From Bacillota bacterium (GTDB lineage: Bacteria > Bacillota > Clostridia > Acetivibrionales > DSM-1351): DNA of 64,000 bases. The notes beneath the pieces were generated by a model. It was not told the DNA's origin. It saw nothing but the letters and a program-made list of their open reading frames with translations, and searched no databases. A program made the position numbers and the translations under genes. The stretch is from positions 1 through 64,000 of the forward strand of contig JAEWCZ010000073.1 in NCBI GenBank assembly GCA_023390335.1, written 5' to 3'. This document shows, in pieces, positions 50,968 through 60,550 of the stretch; positions within the stretch are counted from its first letter, which is position 1, and each line of letters starts with the position of its first letter.

Positions 50968-52497
50968 TCATTTCTCCAATATTCTATCTAAAATTTTATT
51001 AAGCTCTACATAAGAATATTTTGAATTATATTGCTTAGGAATCTCATCCAAGACAATCACTCTTTGTGGTTTTATGTAACTTGGCAAATCATTTATTAAT
51101 TCATTGTAGATAGATTTTTCAAATTCAAGTGCTTCACAGTTATCTGCTAACTTTGCAAAGACATAAATGTCATCTTCCATCATTTCATTTTTTCTCGCAA
51201 CAATACAGCATTCTAATACTGAACTACACTTGTAAATTTCATTTATTAACTCTTCTGTATTAAAACGATATCCATTTTTTTTCAGCTGTTCATCTTTTCT
51301 GCCCGCAAAATACAAATATCCTTCATCATCTGAGTATGCATAATCTCCACTGTAAACAACTGTTTCACGATAAATTATATTAAATGGGTTATCTCGATAA
51401 ACCTTTTTAGTTGCTTCTTCATTATTTAAGTAACCCTTACCAACAGTAGGTCCACGAAATACAATCTGACCAACCTCTCCTGTTTTACACTTGTTTCCTT
51501 CTTCATTTAGTAACATTATTTCGCAACCTGGAATGGCTTTTCCCAATGATCCCTTTTTTATCATATACATATCAGGACTCAGAAAAGAGCATCTAAAACA
51601 TTCTGTCAAACCATACATCAAGTATATCTTGGTATATTTAAAGACATCTGCCATTTGCTCCAAAATCAAACTCGGAATGGCTCCACCAGAATTCGTAATA
51701 TACTTTAAATGTTTAAAGTCATAGTCTCGAATGTAGTTTAAATTAAGTAAATTAATCCATATACTTGGAACACCAGCAACACCAGTAATTTTTTCTTTCT
51801 GTATAATCTTAGGCAGTTGAAAAATATTAACAGGATATTTGACATAAATAGTTGCTCCACAAAACACAGCTGATAGTAGCTGATTAAGACCGTAATCAAA
51901 TGAAAATGGTAATAATCCTAAAATACAATCTTGACTTTCGATATTTAAATAAGTTGAAACAATTTCCGTACCACTAATTACGTTCTTATGTGTTAAAATT
52001 ACCCCTTTACTTGAACCTGTTGTACCAGATGTATAGATAATCAAGGCTACATCATCACTTATAGCTGATGACTCAAGTTTATCAGGATAATCCTGATGAT
52101 TTGACAATTGAATGTTCTCAATATCTTCGCAGTTCAAATTTAGTTTTACCAATTCATCCTGAACATAATTTTGACTATCCGAAATAATATAGCTCAGTTG
52201 TGAATCTCTAGAAATATGTAACACATTTTTTTCCCAACTATCGTAATTTATTAATACAACAGTACACCCAATCTTCTGCAATGAAAAAAACACTTTAATA
52301 AAATCATATGAATTTTGTAACTGTATTCCGATTCTTGAATTACGATTGATTCCTAATGATTTTAACTTATCACTATATTCTCCAACATCACTTACCATCT
52401 CAGCATATGTTTTAATCATTTCATCATTTCTAAAAGCAATCCTATCTTTCTTGAAGCCTATTTGATTGATTAATAATTCATATACGTAATTAATCAT
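50968..52497 (-). CDS. Free-standing AMP-dependent ligase (NRPS adenylation-like)
   Basis: Acyl or amino acid adenylating enzyme of the ANL superfamily. Motifs in order: LIIYTSGTTGSSKGVILTHK (P-loop), PFSFDYGLNQLLSAVF, KIYLMYGLTECFRC, GDYAYSDDEGYLYFAGRKDE and the hinge RKDEQLKKNGYRFNTEELIN. The usual catalytic Lys near the end appears as NSKYSYVEL. Length of 509 is right for a stand-alone enzyme. GAGGG lies five bases before the ATG. With the carrier protein it forms a minimal activation and loading pair; the substrate code cannot be read by eye. Confidence 0.87.
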   Translation of the reverse strand: MINYVYELLINQIGFKKDRIAFRNDEMIKTYAEMVSDVGEYSDKLKSLGINRNSRIGIQLQNSYDFIKVFFSLQKIGCTVVLINYDSWEKNVLHISRDSQLSYIISDSQNYVQDELVKLNLNCEDIENIQLSNHQDYPDKLESSAISDDVALIIYTSGTTGSSKGVILTHKNVISGTEIVSTYLNIESQDCILGLLPFSFDYGLNQLLSAVFCGATIYVKYPVNIFQLPKIIQKEKITGVAGVPSIWINLLNLNYIRDYDFKHLKYITNSGGAIPSLILEQMADVFKYTKIYLMYGLTECFRCSFLSPDMYMIKKGSLGKAIPGCEIMLLNEEGNKCKTGEVGQIVFRGPTVGKGYLNNEEATKKVYRDNPFNIIYRETVVYSGDYAYSDDEGYLYFAGRKDEQLKKNGYRFNTEELINEIYKCSSVLECCIVARKNEMMEDDIYVFAKLADNCEALEFEKSIYNELINDLPSYIKPQRVIVLDEIPKQYNSKYSYVELNKILDRILEK

Positions 52498-52516
52498 ACT
52501 TTCCCTCTTCTACTTT

Positions 52517-53263
52517 CTATCTTCGATAGAGCTCTTCTATATTATATTGCTTACCATTTTGAAATTTTTCTTCAATATAATCTGATTTATTCCAATAACA
52601 TTTTGTAGCAGTAGACCAGTCAAAACAACTAATTATCCTAAATTCTCCATCAACTACTTCTAATGCTGCACCATTATCTAATGCAATCGCCGGCATTTTA
52701 TACGTTCTTTTCATCATCTCCTTTAAGCTAGGTTTTCTGTATGACTCTACATCATAGTGTGGGCATAGAAGAACAGGTAAAAAACCTAAGCCCTTCACCC
52801 TAATCATATTTTCACTATCACTAGTAATCTTTCTTGAATCAGAATTACCATAATCACACCAGCAAATAGCACCAGCACTAACACCACATAGAACTTTCCC
52901 ATTATCATATGCCTCTTTTAGCAACTGATCCATTTTATACTTTCTCATGGATTTCATTAACTTTAATGTATCTCCGCCTCCAACATATATAATGTCTGCC
53001 CATTCTATTTTCTTTTTCAAGATTTCATAATCTTCCAAATCACTGATTAAAATCTGATCTGTATAGCATTCATGAATATCTTCGTAGACATTACGCATGA
53101 CATCATAATATAATTCAGGTTTTAGACTTGCTAAGGCAATTAGCAAATAACTTGGTTTGCTTTTCCCAGTTAATGAAATTATCTCTTTATCTATTACTTC
53201 AGTTTCATATACAGTTCCTGGTCTGCCACATTCTCCTCCACCAATTAGAACAAATTTTCCCAT
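52517..53263 (-). CDS. Peptidase S51 family (peptidase E / cyanophycinase-like)
   Basis: Serine peptidase with the S51 fold: KFVLIGGGECGRPG start, IIYVGGGDTLKLMKSM, and nucleophile Ser in LCGVSAGAICWCDYG (GxSAGA). The late LLCPHYDVESYR and AIALDNGAALEVV segments are family-typical. Known members cleave Asp-X dipeptides or beta-aspartyl bonds. The operon's 18-residue peptide ends Ala-Asp-Cys, so this enzyme may release or trim an Asp-containing product (inference). The ATG at 53263 has AAAGGTGATT upstream and is preferred over 53320. Confidence 0.85.
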   Translation of the reverse strand: MGKFVLIGGGECGRPGTVYETEVIDKEIISLTGKSKPSYLLIALASLKPELYYDVMRNVYEDIHECYTDQILISDLEDYEILKKKIEWADIIYVGGGDTLKLMKSMRKYKMDQLLKEAYDNGKVLCGVSAGAICWCDYGNSDSRKITSDSENMIRVKGLGFLPVLLCPHYDVESYRKPSLKEMMKRTYKMPAIALDNGAALEVVDGEFRIISCFDWSTATKCYWNKSDYIEEKFQNGKQYNIEELYRR

Positions 53264-53350
53264 ACAATCACCTTTCTCACTCACACATAAAAGTGTTTTT
53301 TTTAGTATGTTCTTTATCAAATTAACAGATTTCCTTGATAAAAATTCATG

Positions 53351-55156
53351 TTAAGCGTTGGCATATTCATTATGTACTGTTCTTTCATACCATTTAGCCT
53401 GTGTGGACCACATCTCCAGATATTTTCCAGGCTGTGAGATTAATTCATCATGTATACCTATATCAACAATTCGCCCCTTATCCATGACAACAATTTTGTT
53501 TGCCAATTTTGCTGAACCAATACGATGTGTTACTACTATTGCAGACTTTCCTTGTACAAGTGTCTTAAACTGCGTAAACAATTTGTCTTCTTCAACGGGG
53601 TCAATTGCCGCTGTTGGTTCATCTAGAACGATAAATTTACTCGTTCTATATAATCCACGTGCAATCGCAAGGCGTTGCCATTGTCCTCCAGAAAGATCCT
53701 CTCCCCCAAATTCTGGAGAAAGCATCGTATTAAGTGAAACCTTATCTCTCATACAATTTACCGAAGCTTGCTGGAGATTATTTTCCACTTCTGAAGTATC
53801 TGATTCCTTTTCAATATCACTAATAACTACATTTTCAAACAATGTCATCTTATATTTTTGAAAACTTTGAAATACACCAGAAATATCCTTAAATAGGCAT
53901 GTTGGTTCAGTTTTCTTTGAATCCAATCCTCCAATAACAACATCGCCTTGATCTGGACAATACAACCCAATCAATAAGCGAACAAGTGTACTTTTACCTG
54001 AACCATTTTCTCCAACAATTGCAATAGACTCTCCATCTTCAATCATTAAGGAAACATCATCAACGGCTGGCTCATGTCTTCCTGGATAAGAAAAGGAAAC
54101 ATTATTTGCACAAATTCCCTTTGAAAAATCATGTTCTCCAAAACTACCTGTACGTTCCGGATAGTCCATGATTCTAAAAAAGTTACATACATTTCCTATG
54201 TTCCTTCCAATACCACCAATATCCCATGTCATCATGCTATCCATTATGTTAAATATTTGACCTAACGTAGTATATACAGCTGCAAATGCACCAACTGAAA
54301 TTACCCCACTCATAGTAGATTTGAATAATAAATACGTAGATACTCCCATTCCACTAAATATTATTAAATTTAATATAAGTTGTAACACGGTAGTCTTACA
54401 TTCATTTTTCCATTGCTTTTTAATTAACAAGGATAATGTTTCTTGAAATAATTTATTAAAATAATGAAACGCTCCAAGTATCCTTGTCTCCTTAAAATAT
54501 TCACGATCTCCTATTACTTGGCGATAATAGTCATTCTGTCGACGTAAAGGAGCACTTTCATTCTCTAGTTTAGAGAATAATTTCATACGTATATATTGTG
54601 AACATAGCGCTGGAACAAATGCAAGTGCTAATGTTACAATCAATATAGGATTTAAAGTTAATAGGTACCCTCCCATTGACACTGCATATACTACGTCAAA
54701 AAATATGATATTTAAAATATAAATGGAGACCGAAGTTACAGGCTCTACCCCTTGTTGTGCCTTATTTAAATCATCTAAGAATTCAACATTCTCAAAGACT
54801 TTTTGGTCAACTTTCTGTACTTTAGATAGTAATTTTTTTCTGATTTTACTACCTGTTTTATCTATAATAGCTGGCCAATATAAGAATTTCACGCCATTAA
54901 TAAATTGCTGTGTAACCGTCACGGCTCCCATAATGAGTACTAATATAAGGCATTCCCTAAATTGCTTGTTCCCAACAGAAGCAGCTACTATGGCATCAAA
55001 TATATGCTGTGTTGTAATTGCACGAGCAGTTAATCCCAATGCTTCTAATAAAATAATAATCAAAAGAAAGGTTGTGTGGAAAGGTGTTATAGAAAACTGC
55101 ATTTGTAAACTACACAAAATAATCTTTACTATAGATGTATTTCCCTTTTTATTCAT
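53351..55156 (-). CDS. ABC exporter half-transporter A
   Basis: Fused membrane-domain plus ATPase exporter subunit (602 residues). Membrane segments include FLLIIILLEALGLTA and CLILVLIMGAVTVTQQFI. ATPase motifs: Walker A GENGSGKSTLVRLLIGLY, signature LSGGQWQRLAIARGL, Walker B KFIVLDEPTAAIDP, H-loop VVTHRIG. The start overlaps the stop of the partner exporter (ATGA), so the two are coupled and most likely form a heterodimer. It should export the operon's product. No peptidase C39 domain, so leader removal is done elsewhere. Confidence 0.9.
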   Translation of the reverse strand: MNKKGNTSIVKIILCSLQMQFSITPFHTTFLLIIILLEALGLTARAITTQHIFDAIVAASVGNKQFRECLILVLIMGAVTVTQQFINGVKFLYWPAIIDKTGSKIRKKLLSKVQKVDQKVFENVEFLDDLNKAQQGVEPVTSVSIYILNIIFFDVVYAVSMGGYLLTLNPILIVTLALAFVPALCSQYIRMKLFSKLENESAPLRRQNDYYRQVIGDREYFKETRILGAFHYFNKLFQETLSLLIKKQWKNECKTTVLQLILNLIIFSGMGVSTYLLFKSTMSGVISVGAFAAVYTTLGQIFNIMDSMMTWDIGGIGRNIGNVCNFFRIMDYPERTGSFGEHDFSKGICANNVSFSYPGRHEPAVDDVSLMIEDGESIAIVGENGSGKSTLVRLLIGLYCPDQGDVVIGGLDSKKTEPTCLFKDISGVFQSFQKYKMTLFENVVISDIEKESDTSEVENNLQQASVNCMRDKVSLNTMLSPEFGGEDLSGGQWQRLAIARGLYRTSKFIVLDEPTAAIDPVEEDKLFTQFKTLVQGKSAIVVTHRIGSAKLANKIVVMDKGRIVDIGIHDELISQPGKYLEMWSTQAKWYERTVHNEYANA

Positions 55157-56931
55157 TGATACCACCTCCTCTGAGCTTCAAACATTGTAAAATACTGCCC
55201 TTTTTGTTTTATTAACTCTTGATGGGTTCCTTGCTCAACAATTCGTCCATCTCCTAATACCATAATTTCATCTGCTAACTTAGTTGAACTTAATCGGTGA
55301 CTAATGAATATTGTGGTTTTACCATCCATTAATTTTTCAAATTCATAATAGATCTGACTTTCTGATATAGGATCAAGAGCGGATGTAGGCTCGTCCAGTA
55401 TTTTTACTGGTGATCTACTTATTAAAGCTCTCGCAATCGCAATACGCTGCCATTGTCCTCCTGATACTTCTTGTCCCGATTCATGAATTTTTCCTAACGG
55501 AGTATCTAATCCATTATTAAGCGTAGATATTAATTCATCTATACCTACCTTATTAAAGACATTAAGAATTTCTTCATCCGAATAATCCATCGAAATATCT
55601 CCAAGAGCTACGTTTTCCTTTATTGATATGTAGTATTTAGCAAAATCCTGATATACCGTAGTAAATAATGCTTTAAGGTCTGGATGATTGTATTGTCTAA
55701 GCTCCACTCCATTTACATATATATTTCCTTCATAATTCGTATATAAGCCTGTCAATAACTTTGTAATTGTAGTTTTTCCAACACCATTGCTACCAACAAA
55801 TGCATAATGTTTTCCCTTCTGCAAGCGAAACGACAATCCATCTAAAATATATTTATCGCTACCTGGATATTTAAAACGAACATTTAAAAATTCCAATGTT
55901 TCAAACTTGATAGAATCTTTGCAAGGACACTCTAGAACCTCTTCATTTGTTCCCCAGCTCTGATATTGTTCGAAGTCTCTTAGGTATTCTCTTGTATTAG
56001 CTAACGTTTCAACAGACCAAGACATATCCCATCCTATTTGATGTGTAACAGACAGCACGGTTCCAACGATACCCATATACATACCTGCTGATATATAACC
56101 TGATATAACAGATGGAATTAGTGTAATAGCCACTAAAATAGCTACTAAACTAAGTGCTATAGTTGCACCTTTTGTTAAAAGCATATATTTCAACTGTACT
56201 TTTACCCTAATCCTACGTCCCTGATCTTTTATATTGAACCATTGATTACTTAAATTCTGTCCATAACCGAATAATGAACGTTCTTGCATATTACTTCTTT
56301 CAGTCAAAATATTTTCTAAATAATCTGTACGTCTATTTAACTTCTCAGTATCTTTTCCAATCTGATAGCTTTTTCTTCCCGATTTTATAGAAAAAGCTAT
56401 CATCGGTATTGAAAAAAGTACAATCAAAATTGTAGCCCACCATACATGAAAAAGAATAATACTCAAAACTGATATAATATAAACTATGGTTGTCAGAACA
56501 TTCATATCTGCACTAAATCCATTGATCAGTACATTCTGAGGATTAGTCGATATTCTTCTAATAATTTCCCATGTTTTATTATCTTCAATGTATCGATAAT
56601 CCATTGCTGCTTGTGTCTTGATTAATTGTGGCTTAAACTGTTCTTCTATTTGAAGTGTTAGCTTTCTTTTTATTAATTCCATAATTGTACCTATTGTATT
56701 AACAAATAATAATACCAATAGCAATAATATCAACGGTAACCAAATACACTGATAGTCTCGCTTTGCATGTAAAATATCATCAGCCATGTCAATAAAATTA
56801 GCTGTTGTGATTGTTGTTACCAATGTTGCCATTACTGCTTTTATAATTGTTAATACTATAAAGAGTACAGAATAGAATGGTGATATTTTATAAATCATCC
56901 CTATTACATTGTACTTTTTATCTTTATTCAT
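55153..56931 (-). CDS. ABC exporter half-transporter B
   Basis: Second fused exporter subunit (592 residues), partner of the next gene. Membrane helices include YSVLFIVLTIIKAVMATLVT and LILLLLVLLFVNTIGTIMEL. ATPase: Walker A GSNGVGKTTITKLLTGLY, signature VSGGQWQRIAIARAL, Walker B VKILDEPTSALDP, H-loop FISHRLS. Both subunits have canonical catalytic motifs, unlike many heterodimers with one degenerate site. 20 bases after the decarboxylase gene. Confidence 0.9.
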   Translation of the reverse strand: MNKDKKYNVIGMIYKISPFYSVLFIVLTIIKAVMATLVTTITTANFIDMADDILHAKRDYQCIWLPLILLLLVLLFVNTIGTIMELIKRKLTLQIEEQFKPQLIKTQAAMDYRYIEDNKTWEIIRRISTNPQNVLINGFSADMNVLTTIVYIISVLSIILFHVWWATILIVLFSIPMIAFSIKSGRKSYQIGKDTEKLNRRTDYLENILTERSNMQERSLFGYGQNLSNQWFNIKDQGRRIRVKVQLKYMLLTKGATIALSLVAILVAITLIPSVISGYISAGMYMGIVGTVLSVTHQIGWDMSWSVETLANTREYLRDFEQYQSWGTNEEVLECPCKDSIKFETLEFLNVRFKYPGSDKYILDGLSFRLQKGKHYAFVGSNGVGKTTITKLLTGLYTNYEGNIYVNGVELRQYNHPDLKALFTTVYQDFAKYYISIKENVALGDISMDYSDEEILNVFNKVGIDELISTLNNGLDTPLGKIHESGQEVSGGQWQRIAIARALISRSPVKILDEPTSALDPISESQIYYEFEKLMDGKTTIFISHRLSSTKLADEIMVLGDGRIVEQGTHQELIKQKGQYFTMFEAQRRWYQ

Positions 56932-56951
56932 TCTTGCACCATCCCTAGCAC

Positions 56952-58211
56952 TTATTGGTAAAGTTCATTAATGTATTGCTCCTCTGTTTTTTGTTTATAA
57001 AGGAGATCCACCTTATCCTTATCAACAATAAAGAACTCACAAGTCATTGGATACATATAATTCTGAACACAAGAAAATGAATAGCTTCCACAATTCAATG
57101 CTACAATGTAATCTTCTACATTCTGCTGTTCAATTTGGGCATTCCTCTTGATTATCCCAGCGAAAGAAGAAGTTCGATCACCAATCTGTACCGTAACCAT
57201 GTCTCTACCATGTCTCTTTATTGGAAGTACATCGTACTCTCTTCCAAAAAAAGGCATTAAAATATTGGTGCCCATATCTGTAATCCACCAGATCTCAGAA
57301 CCGCACTCTTTTTCACATAGAATCTTTCCAATACATATCGCTGCATCATCTACTAAATATCTTCCAGGTTCAAGAATAAGCTTAGGCTGATATTTCAATT
57401 CTTTTATTATCGGACACATTGCTTCTGCAAAATCATCAATTGTATTTCCAGCGCTCTTCATATGATTCCGACTTCCAAAGCCTCCACCTGGAGATATGTA
57501 ATCTAACTCTATACCTAAATTGTTATACAATTTTTCTGCAAAAGCTACCAATCCCTTTAGAGCTTTTACATGATTTGTTGGAGTGGTGTTCTCTACTGAA
57601 ATATGACAGTGCAAACCAGCTAGTCTCACATTAGACATCTTTTTGATTTCCTGACATACAAGATAAGCCTGTCCAGATGCCACATCTACACCTAATTTAC
57701 CGCCAGCTTCAATTTTTGAATGCAAATCACTAATATCCGGATTTATTCTAATTCCTATGTCTATGCATCTGTCATGTGCTTTTGCAAGATTGTTAATACG
57801 GATTGCTTCCTCTAATGAATCAACATTCCAATTTATTTTATTCTCCAGCAAATTTTTCATTTCGTCTTCCGTTTTTCCAGGGCTGTTCCACACAACATTA
57901 TTGCTAAGCCCATTCTTCTTTGCCATCTCAAACTCATATGAAGAACATACCTCTGCCGCAATTTGATTTTCCTTTATAATACGTAGGATTCCAGGAATAT
58001 AACATGCTTTATATGCAAAATGAATACTACAATTTGGATATCTCTGATAAAAGGCATTTCTGATAGACTCTATATTATTAACTAGCCTCTGTTTCGAATA
58101 TATAAACGCAGGACCGTTATAATTTTTTACTAAATCTTCTATACAAATGTTTTCCATATAAAGTTTGTCATCTAAATAATAAACAATTCCATCGTATATA
58201 GAGTTTTGCAT
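56952..58211 (-). CDS. PLP-dependent group IV decarboxylase (DapDC/ornithine decarboxylase-like)
   Basis: Fold-type III PLP enzyme. The Schiff-base Lys is K68 in IHFAYKACY; GLHCHISVEN, YISPGGGFG and LEPGRYLV are the classic PLP and phosphate-binding motifs, and the late CGSYSFS provides the partner Cys/Tyr. The family decarboxylates D-centre amino acids (diaminopimelate) or ornithine/arginine. In this operon it could decarboxylate a modified amino acid freed from, or still on, the peptide. Its length of 419 matches DapDC. GGAGGAG upstream. It lies 15 bases after the PqqD-like gene. Confidence 0.87.
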   Translation of the reverse strand: MQNSIYDGIVYYLDDKLYMENICIEDLVKNYNGPAFIYSKQRLVNNIESIRNAFYQRYPNCSIHFAYKACYIPGILRIIKENQIAAEVCSSYEFEMAKKNGLSNNVVWNSPGKTEDEMKNLLENKINWNVDSLEEAIRINNLAKAHDRCIDIGIRINPDISDLHSKIEAGGKLGVDVASGQAYLVCQEIKKMSNVRLAGLHCHISVENTTPTNHVKALKGLVAFAEKLYNNLGIELDYISPGGGFGSRNHMKSAGNTIDDFAEAMCPIIKELKYQPKLILEPGRYLVDDAAICIGKILCEKECGSEIWWITDMGTNILMPFFGREYDVLPIKRHGRDMVTVQIGDRTSSFAGIIKRNAQIEQQNVEDYIVALNCGSYSFSCVQNYMYPMTCEFFIVDKDKVDLLYKQKTEEQYINELYQ

Positions 58212-58225
58212 TAAACTCCTCCTTA

Positions 58226-58504
58226 TTATTTAACCTCTTTGATGGTACCCAATTCTAACATTCTGATAATAAATGGTTCCACATCCTCATATATTTCTTC
58301 TTTGGGCGCAGCATAATCTGTACATAATTTTTCAAGAAGCTTGTCAATTTCTAATTCTTGTTTCAGTAGATTAAAAATCTCTTCGCCAACTTCATTCAAC
58401 TCATACATGTCACCTGTTTCAGGATTATATGCCATAGTTGTTTTTCCAATATTTCTAATTAAAATGTTTTGATTAAATTCATATTTTAATTCTTCGATTT
58501 TCAT
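58226..58504 (-). CDS. PqqD-like peptide recognition (RRE) protein
   Basis: A 92-residue PqqD-family protein: TTMAYNPETGDMYELNEVGE then EIFNLLKQELEIDKLLEKLC, the beta-hairpin plus three-helix arrangement that binds RiPP leader peptides and presents them to radical SAM enzymes. It overlaps the preceding gene by 26 bases. Its presence is strong support for a ribosomal peptide substrate, which fits the 18-codon gene at the start of the operon. Confidence 0.82.
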   Translation of the reverse strand: MKIEELKYEFNQNILIRNIGKTTMAYNPETGDMYELNEVGEEIFNLLKQELEIDKLLEKLCTDYAAPKEEIYEDVEPFIIRMLELGTIKEVK

Positions 58505-59270
58505 AATCTTTTCCCTCCAATAATTTACTGATTAATTTCGATACTTGTAATGCTATATCAATATTTTTTCTTGAATCCTCACATTGAAACTGATTCACAG
58601 CCTCGACAATTTTACAATTTAAAATTCTATAATTAGGACTGCTGTATCTTTTTCCATTTATCTCAATCCCAACTTCCTTTGACCGTATAAAACGAATTAC
58701 TAATTCTTTTCCATTAATAACTCCTTTTAAGTCATCCCCATCTTGCTCTAGCTCAATATCATTGCCTATTTCAATCATCAGCCAGCTTAATAAATGAGGA
58801 AGCATATGAATTATACTTGATATTAGTTCATTATTAATGGAAAACCATTTAATCTTATAACGTTCATCTTTTTCAATAGAGTAATGCTCAATATCAAAAT
58901 TCCGCTGGCATACAATTGCACATTTTTCGACATTGTACAGTATTTCCCTATATTTTTCTATTTCATCTTCTAAAATACTTAGCGGCTTCTCTATGATAAT
59001 AGCATTCTTATACTCTAAATCATTTATTAATCTTGATATGACTTCATACTTCTTTTCAAGAGACAAACAAATAATTATCATACCATATTTATCTATTTGC
59101 TCTTTGTCCAATGATGTTACAGGATAATAGCATAATCCAAACTCCTCGGCCAATTTCCTTGAAGCTCCAACTACTCCAATTCCTGAAACATCAATTTCAT
59201 GTTGTGTCCAAAGTAATGGTTCAACGTACCTTCTGGCAGCAATTCCTCCGCCTATCACTAAGATTCTCAT
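58479..59270 (-). CDS. Gfo/Idh/MocA-like NAD(P)-binding oxidoreductase
   Basis: N-terminal Rossmann domain with ILVIGGGIAARRYVEPLL and the family motif IIIEKPLS (EKP at ~94-96). The C-terminal domain is shorter than in most family members (263 residues in total versus 330-380), so it may be a minimal or specialised version. It would oxidise or reduce a C-OH, imine or carbonyl group. ATG overlaps the stop of the B12-type radical SAM gene (ATGA). Confidence 0.75.
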   Translation of the reverse strand: MRILVIGGGIAARRYVEPLLWTQHEIDVSGIGVVGASRKLAEEFGLCYYPVTSLDKEQIDKYGMIIICLSLEKKYEVISRLINDLEYKNAIIIEKPLSILEDEIEKYREILYNVEKCAIVCQRNFDIEHYSIEKDERYKIKWFSINNELISSIIHMLPHLLSWLMIEIGNDIELEQDGDDLKGVINGKELVIRFIRSKEVGIEINGKRYSSPNYRILNCKIVEAVNQFQCEDSRKNIDIALQVSKLISKLLEGKDYENRRIKI

Positions 59271-60550
59271 ATATTAATAAACTCAAAAAGACATTTCCTG
59301 CTCCATTTTTCAAGGGTATCTGCAGATAAATCTTTCGTTGAAACGATAACCTTATTGGACCAGGTATCCTTTTCGTACCAATATTCATCATCAAGGATAA
59401 TTCCATACTTTTCTGGATTTGCATACATATCAATTCCAGGGTAGCATTTTAGTAAGTTAAATGTTACAAGAGTAGGATTTATTCTTTTTACTAACTCAAC
59501 CATAGCCTGAAGATCTTCTTCTGTATCACCAGGATTACCTAAAATGAATGATGCATGAAATTCCATACCATATTTATGTAAAATATCTGTTTTTACTATT
59601 ACTTCTTCATTACCAAGATTCTTTCCAATCACCTTAGAAGTTTTTGCATTGGAAGTCTCTACTCCAACAAATACCCTATATGCACCAATCTCTTTCATAA
59701 GTTTAATCTTATAATCATTAATGTCTTTGATTCTAATATTTGAAGTCCATTTAAACTTCAAATTTCTCCTTTTCACCTCATTTGCAAATTGAGTTAGCCT
59801 TTCATCGGAAAATGCAAAGGTATCATCAGAAAAGAAGAAACTCTTAAAACCATAAGATAAAAGTTCTTCAATTTCATCACAAAATCTTTCTACTGAGAAC
59901 AAAGAGAATTTGGCAAATTTGGATTTAATGCAAAAAAGACAATTGCTTGGACATCCTCTGGACGAACGAACTATTGTTTCAGAATCACGTCGTAAATATT
60001 TACTAATATCATATATTTCTCTATCCGGCATAGGTAAACTGTCTAATGGATAGTCGTTAAACTTTCGTTCTGTTATATTAAACTCACCATCTTTTGAAGT
60101 TCTGTATCCAATATTATTAATATTCTCAAAGGAACCCTTACCTTGTCTTGCCTCAAGAATTTTTAACAATGCATAGTCATCATCATGGCGAATAACATAA
60201 TCAAGTTCTGGATTACGTTCCAATACTTTTTCTGGAACGAAAGTCGCAATCTCACCTCTCATTGCAATTCCTACTTGTTCACCATATATTTCTCTCACCA
60301 ATGGAATGATTTTTACTGCATTACTATGTGTTCTAGGATCATCATCAATAACTACAATATCTGGGCAATACTGACGTAACATCCCCTTCAATGTTTCAAT
60401 ATCTATATTATCAATTTTCATATCAATCAGATCTACTTCATGACCATTTTCTTTTAGCACTGCTGACCATATATAAACGTCTAGTGATGGTAAAATCAAA
60501 TATTCTTTCACTCTATTCGGATATGGAGGTACAACAAATAGAACCTTCAC
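59267..60550 (-). CDS. B12-binding-type radical SAM enzyme
   Basis: Starts with GTG (GGGG upstream). Residues 1-140 form the Rossmann-like cobalamin-type domain (KVLFVVPPYPNRVKEYLILP, DIVVIDDDPRTHSNAVKIIP), without an obvious DxHxxG ligand. The radical SAM motif is C200-PSN-C204-LF-C207, followed by FFFSDDTFAFSDERL and VFVGVETSNAKTSKVIGK, typical of the class. It probably methylates or links an unactivated carbon of the peptide. It overlaps the previous radical SAM gene by 38 bases, so their expression is tightly coupled. Confidence 0.87.
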   Translation of the reverse strand: MKVLFVVPPYPNRVKEYLILPSLDVYIWSAVLKENGHEVDLIDMKIDNIDIETLKGMLRQYCPDIVVIDDDPRTHSNAVKIIPLVREIYGEQVGIAMRGEIATFVPEKVLERNPELDYVIRHDDDYALLKILEARQGKGSFENINNIGYRTSKDGEFNITERKFNDYPLDSLPMPDREIYDISKYLRRDSETIVRSSRGCPSNCLFCIKSKFAKFSLFSVERFCDEIEELLSYGFKSFFFSDDTFAFSDERLTQFANEVKRRNLKFKWTSNIRIKDINDYKIKLMKEIGAYRVFVGVETSNAKTSKVIGKNLGNEEVIVKTDILHKYGMEFHASFILGNPGDTEEDLQAMVELVKRINPTLVTFNLLKCYPGIDMYANPEKYGIILDDEYWYEKDTWSNKVIVSTKDLSADTLEKWSRKCLFEFINI

